Source of the DNA: Streptacidiphilus sp. P02-A3a
GTDB taxonomy: Bacteria; Actinomycetota; Actinomycetes; Streptomycetales; Streptomycetaceae
Length of the DNA: 64,000 nt
Reading direction: 5' to 3'
NCBI RefSeq assembly: GCF_014084105.1
Contig: NZ_CP048289.1
Coordinates: 4,535,922-4,599,921 of the forward strand
Within the stretch, counting starts at the first letter, position 1; each line of letters begins with the position of its first letter. Positions 62,538 through 64,000 of this stretch are shown here, one piece after another. The translations under genes were made by a program, and so were the position numbers. The notes beneath the pieces were generated by a model. That model made no database searches, was not told the DNA's origin, and saw nothing but the letters and a program-made list of their open reading frames with translations.

Positions 62538-62852
62538 GCCTGATCCGTCCGTGGTCGCTCCTGGTCGGGCCCCGTCCTCGGACAGCTTCACCCGACACCG
62601 GGACGGGGCAACCGCAGACCGGCGACCGCGGCGCCGGTACCCGGGCGGCGATACCGGAGCCTGGGCACGGCTGTGCACGCTCGACCCGTTCCGCCGTCGG
62701 GGTGGACGGCCACGCGGGCGCCGACGCCGACCGCCCGCCCACCGGCCCCGGGCCCAGGTCGGACGCGTTGTCAGTACCCGTCCCAGGGTGGTGACAACGC
62801 TGGAGGGGACGCCGGAAAGGCGCCGACAGGCGTGGGGAAACGGGGTGGAGCC
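62538..62852. other. intergenic region
   Basis: About 315 bases between divergent genes. I see no supported gene or named operator here. Confidence 0.35.
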
Positions 62853-63026
62853 ATGTCCGCGAACAGGATCAAGCACAAGGTCAACCACGTCTCGCTGGTG
62901 GTCGGCAAGTCCGGTTCGATGCGCCAGCACGAGAAGCAACTCGTCCGCGTGGTCGACGAGTTCGTCCAGTCGACCTCGGTCAACCGCACGCTGGTGCCCG
63001 GCACCAAGCTGCTCGTCCTGCTGTAG
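62853..63026 (+). pseudogene. truncated VWA-domain protein
   Basis: 57 aa. Starts MSANRIKHKVNHVSLVVGKSGSM, which is the metal-binding (MIDAS) start of a von Willebrand A domain as found in a streptomycete family (HVSLV.DKSGSM..HE..LV.VVDE). After VVDEFVQ the sequence diverges and ends at TAG 63024-63026. The rest of the domain is missing. The MIDAS Asp is Gly here (GKSGSM). Confidence 0.6.
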
Positions 63027-64000
63027 CGCTGTCCACCGGCGGCAGGTCGGAGGCGACCAGCTCGGCGGCGCGGGCGGGATCGCCGTGCGCGCGTTCGAGC
63101 AGACCGGCGACGTCGTAGCCGCCGCAGTCGCGGGCGCCGTCCAGGCCCAGGGTCATCCCGTGGTCGAACACCGCCATGGAGAGTGAGGCGTCCAGGTCGG
63201 GGCGCAGGCGGTGGAGCGTCAGGACCAGGTCCCAGGCCGAGCTGTCCAACCGGGCCCGCCGCAGCGGATCGCAGGAGCGCACGGCGGCGGTCACGCCGAC
63301 GTCGTCGGGCTCGTACTCCAGCAGGGCCGGCAGCAGTTCGGGCACGCCCATGATCTGCGCCGCGCTGAACGTCAGGACGTGCGCGCCCTCGGGGCGGCGA
63401 GCAGTTCCACCAGCAGCGGGACCGCGCGCGGGTCGTGTCGCCGGGCGAGCCCGTGGATGCCCTCCTCGCGGGCGTCCGGATGGGCGTCGGTGGTCCGCTC
63501 CCACAGCGCGGCCCGGATCGCCCGGCTGTCGACCTCGCTCTGGAAGCCCAGCGTGAACGTCGCCAGTCGCGGACCTCCGGGTCCCGGTCGCGGGTCAGGG
63601 CGATGAGCGCGCGGATGTCCGGCCCGTCCGGCAGGCCGGTGGCCACCCCCGCGAAGGAGCCGGCCACCTGACGGCGGACCCCGGCGTCGGGTGCGCGGCG
63701 AGTTCCACGAGCACCGGGACGGCGCGTTGGTCGTACGTCCGCTCGATCGCGCCCGCCAGGGAGCACAGGACGCAGCTCTCGCTCTCCCGCCGCGCGAGCC
63801 CCACCAGCGCGGCGGCCGCCCGCCCGCGCACCGCCTCGTTCTGGTCGCTGGTGTTGCCCAGCAGGTCGCAGCCGGTGGCCCGGTCGACCGGATCGGGCGA
63901 ACCGATCAGCTCCAGGGCGAGCGGCAGCGACCCCGGTCCGTCGGCCGCCGCCCGCCACAGCAGGCGCCGGTACTCGTCCCAGTCGTCGGTCTCCTCGGCG
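62980..64000 (-). pseudogene. HEAT-repeat protein with several single-base frameshifts, N-terminus off the window
   Basis: The minus strand reads continuous HEAT-like repeats if frames are switched near 63690, 63570 and 63400: EETDDWDEYRRLLWRAAADG; RRQVAGSFAGVATGLPDGPDIRALIALTRDRDPEVRDW; TFTLGFQSEVDSRAIRAALWERTTDAHPDAREEGIHG; GAHVLTFSAAQIMGVPELLPALLEYEPDDVG. Each shift is explained by one missing G in a G/C run. The C-terminus runs into the truncated VWA gene. Function unknown; such proteins scaffold others. Confidence 0.65.

Overview
The window is very GC-rich actinobacterial chromosome, most like a Streptomyces, Kitasatospora or Streptacidiphilus accessory arm. The organism type is inferred from codon use, GTG/TTG starts, a 2-methylisoborneol (earthy odour) locus, CebR- and PopR-type operators, Tat-exported glycoside hydrolases, RepSA-type integrative elements and actinomycete transporters.

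0-4.7 kb: the end of a secreted glutamic (G1/eqolisin) peptidase, then a 2-methylisoborneol locus. It holds a geranyl-diphosphate C-methyltransferase and a terpene cyclase, divergent from a cyclic-nucleotide-domain shell protein of the family 2B encapsulin type. The cyclase probably works inside this shell.

4.8-30.5 kb: a polymorphic-toxin island. A secreted 1523-aa DNRLRE/ricin/LamG protein is divergent from a 2842-aa RHS/YD-repeat protein. The RHS protein contains a B-lectin and a ricin domain, an RHS core end, a Hint protease and a PD-(D/E)xK-like toxin tip, followed by a probable immunity gene. Next comes a 6.5-kb integrative element (int, xis, rep, gntR, a regulator broken by an amber stop, two small genes) with no transfer gene. 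It separates the RHS gene from a displaced second toxin tip (ART-like) and its immunity gene. A second, decayed copy of the element follows, cut by an IS5-type sequence whose other side abuts a headless TetR gene.

30.5-43 kb: a Tat-secreted propeller-like protein, a MarR regulator, a GH10 xylanase with CBM2, and a GH48 cellulase with Fn3 and CBM2 under a perfect CebR box. Then popR with the clpP3-clpP4 operon, which carries a PopR box; the second ClpP lacks the catalytic histidine. Two neighbouring zinc-ribbon proteins follow, and two adjacent proteins share a Gly/Asn motif.

43-61.7 kb: a sugar-acid catabolic island. kdgK-eda is divergent from an enolase-superfamily dehydratase, a DapA-like aldolase and an SDR. 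An ABC sugar importer sits with an IclR regulator and an SMP-30 lactonase, followed by a secreted GH16 enzyme and a second IclR. TGGATG-type operators shared by three promoters suggest one regulon. The island is split by a three-gene tyrosine-recombinase module (47.7-50.8 kb) and a Tn3-like remnant with 53-bp inverted repeats (51.4-53.9 kb) carrying a CDF-type transporter.

61.8-64 kb: a membrane protein, a truncated VWA protein and a HEAT-repeat protein. The first and last are broken by several single-base frameshifts, which may be decay or consensus errors.
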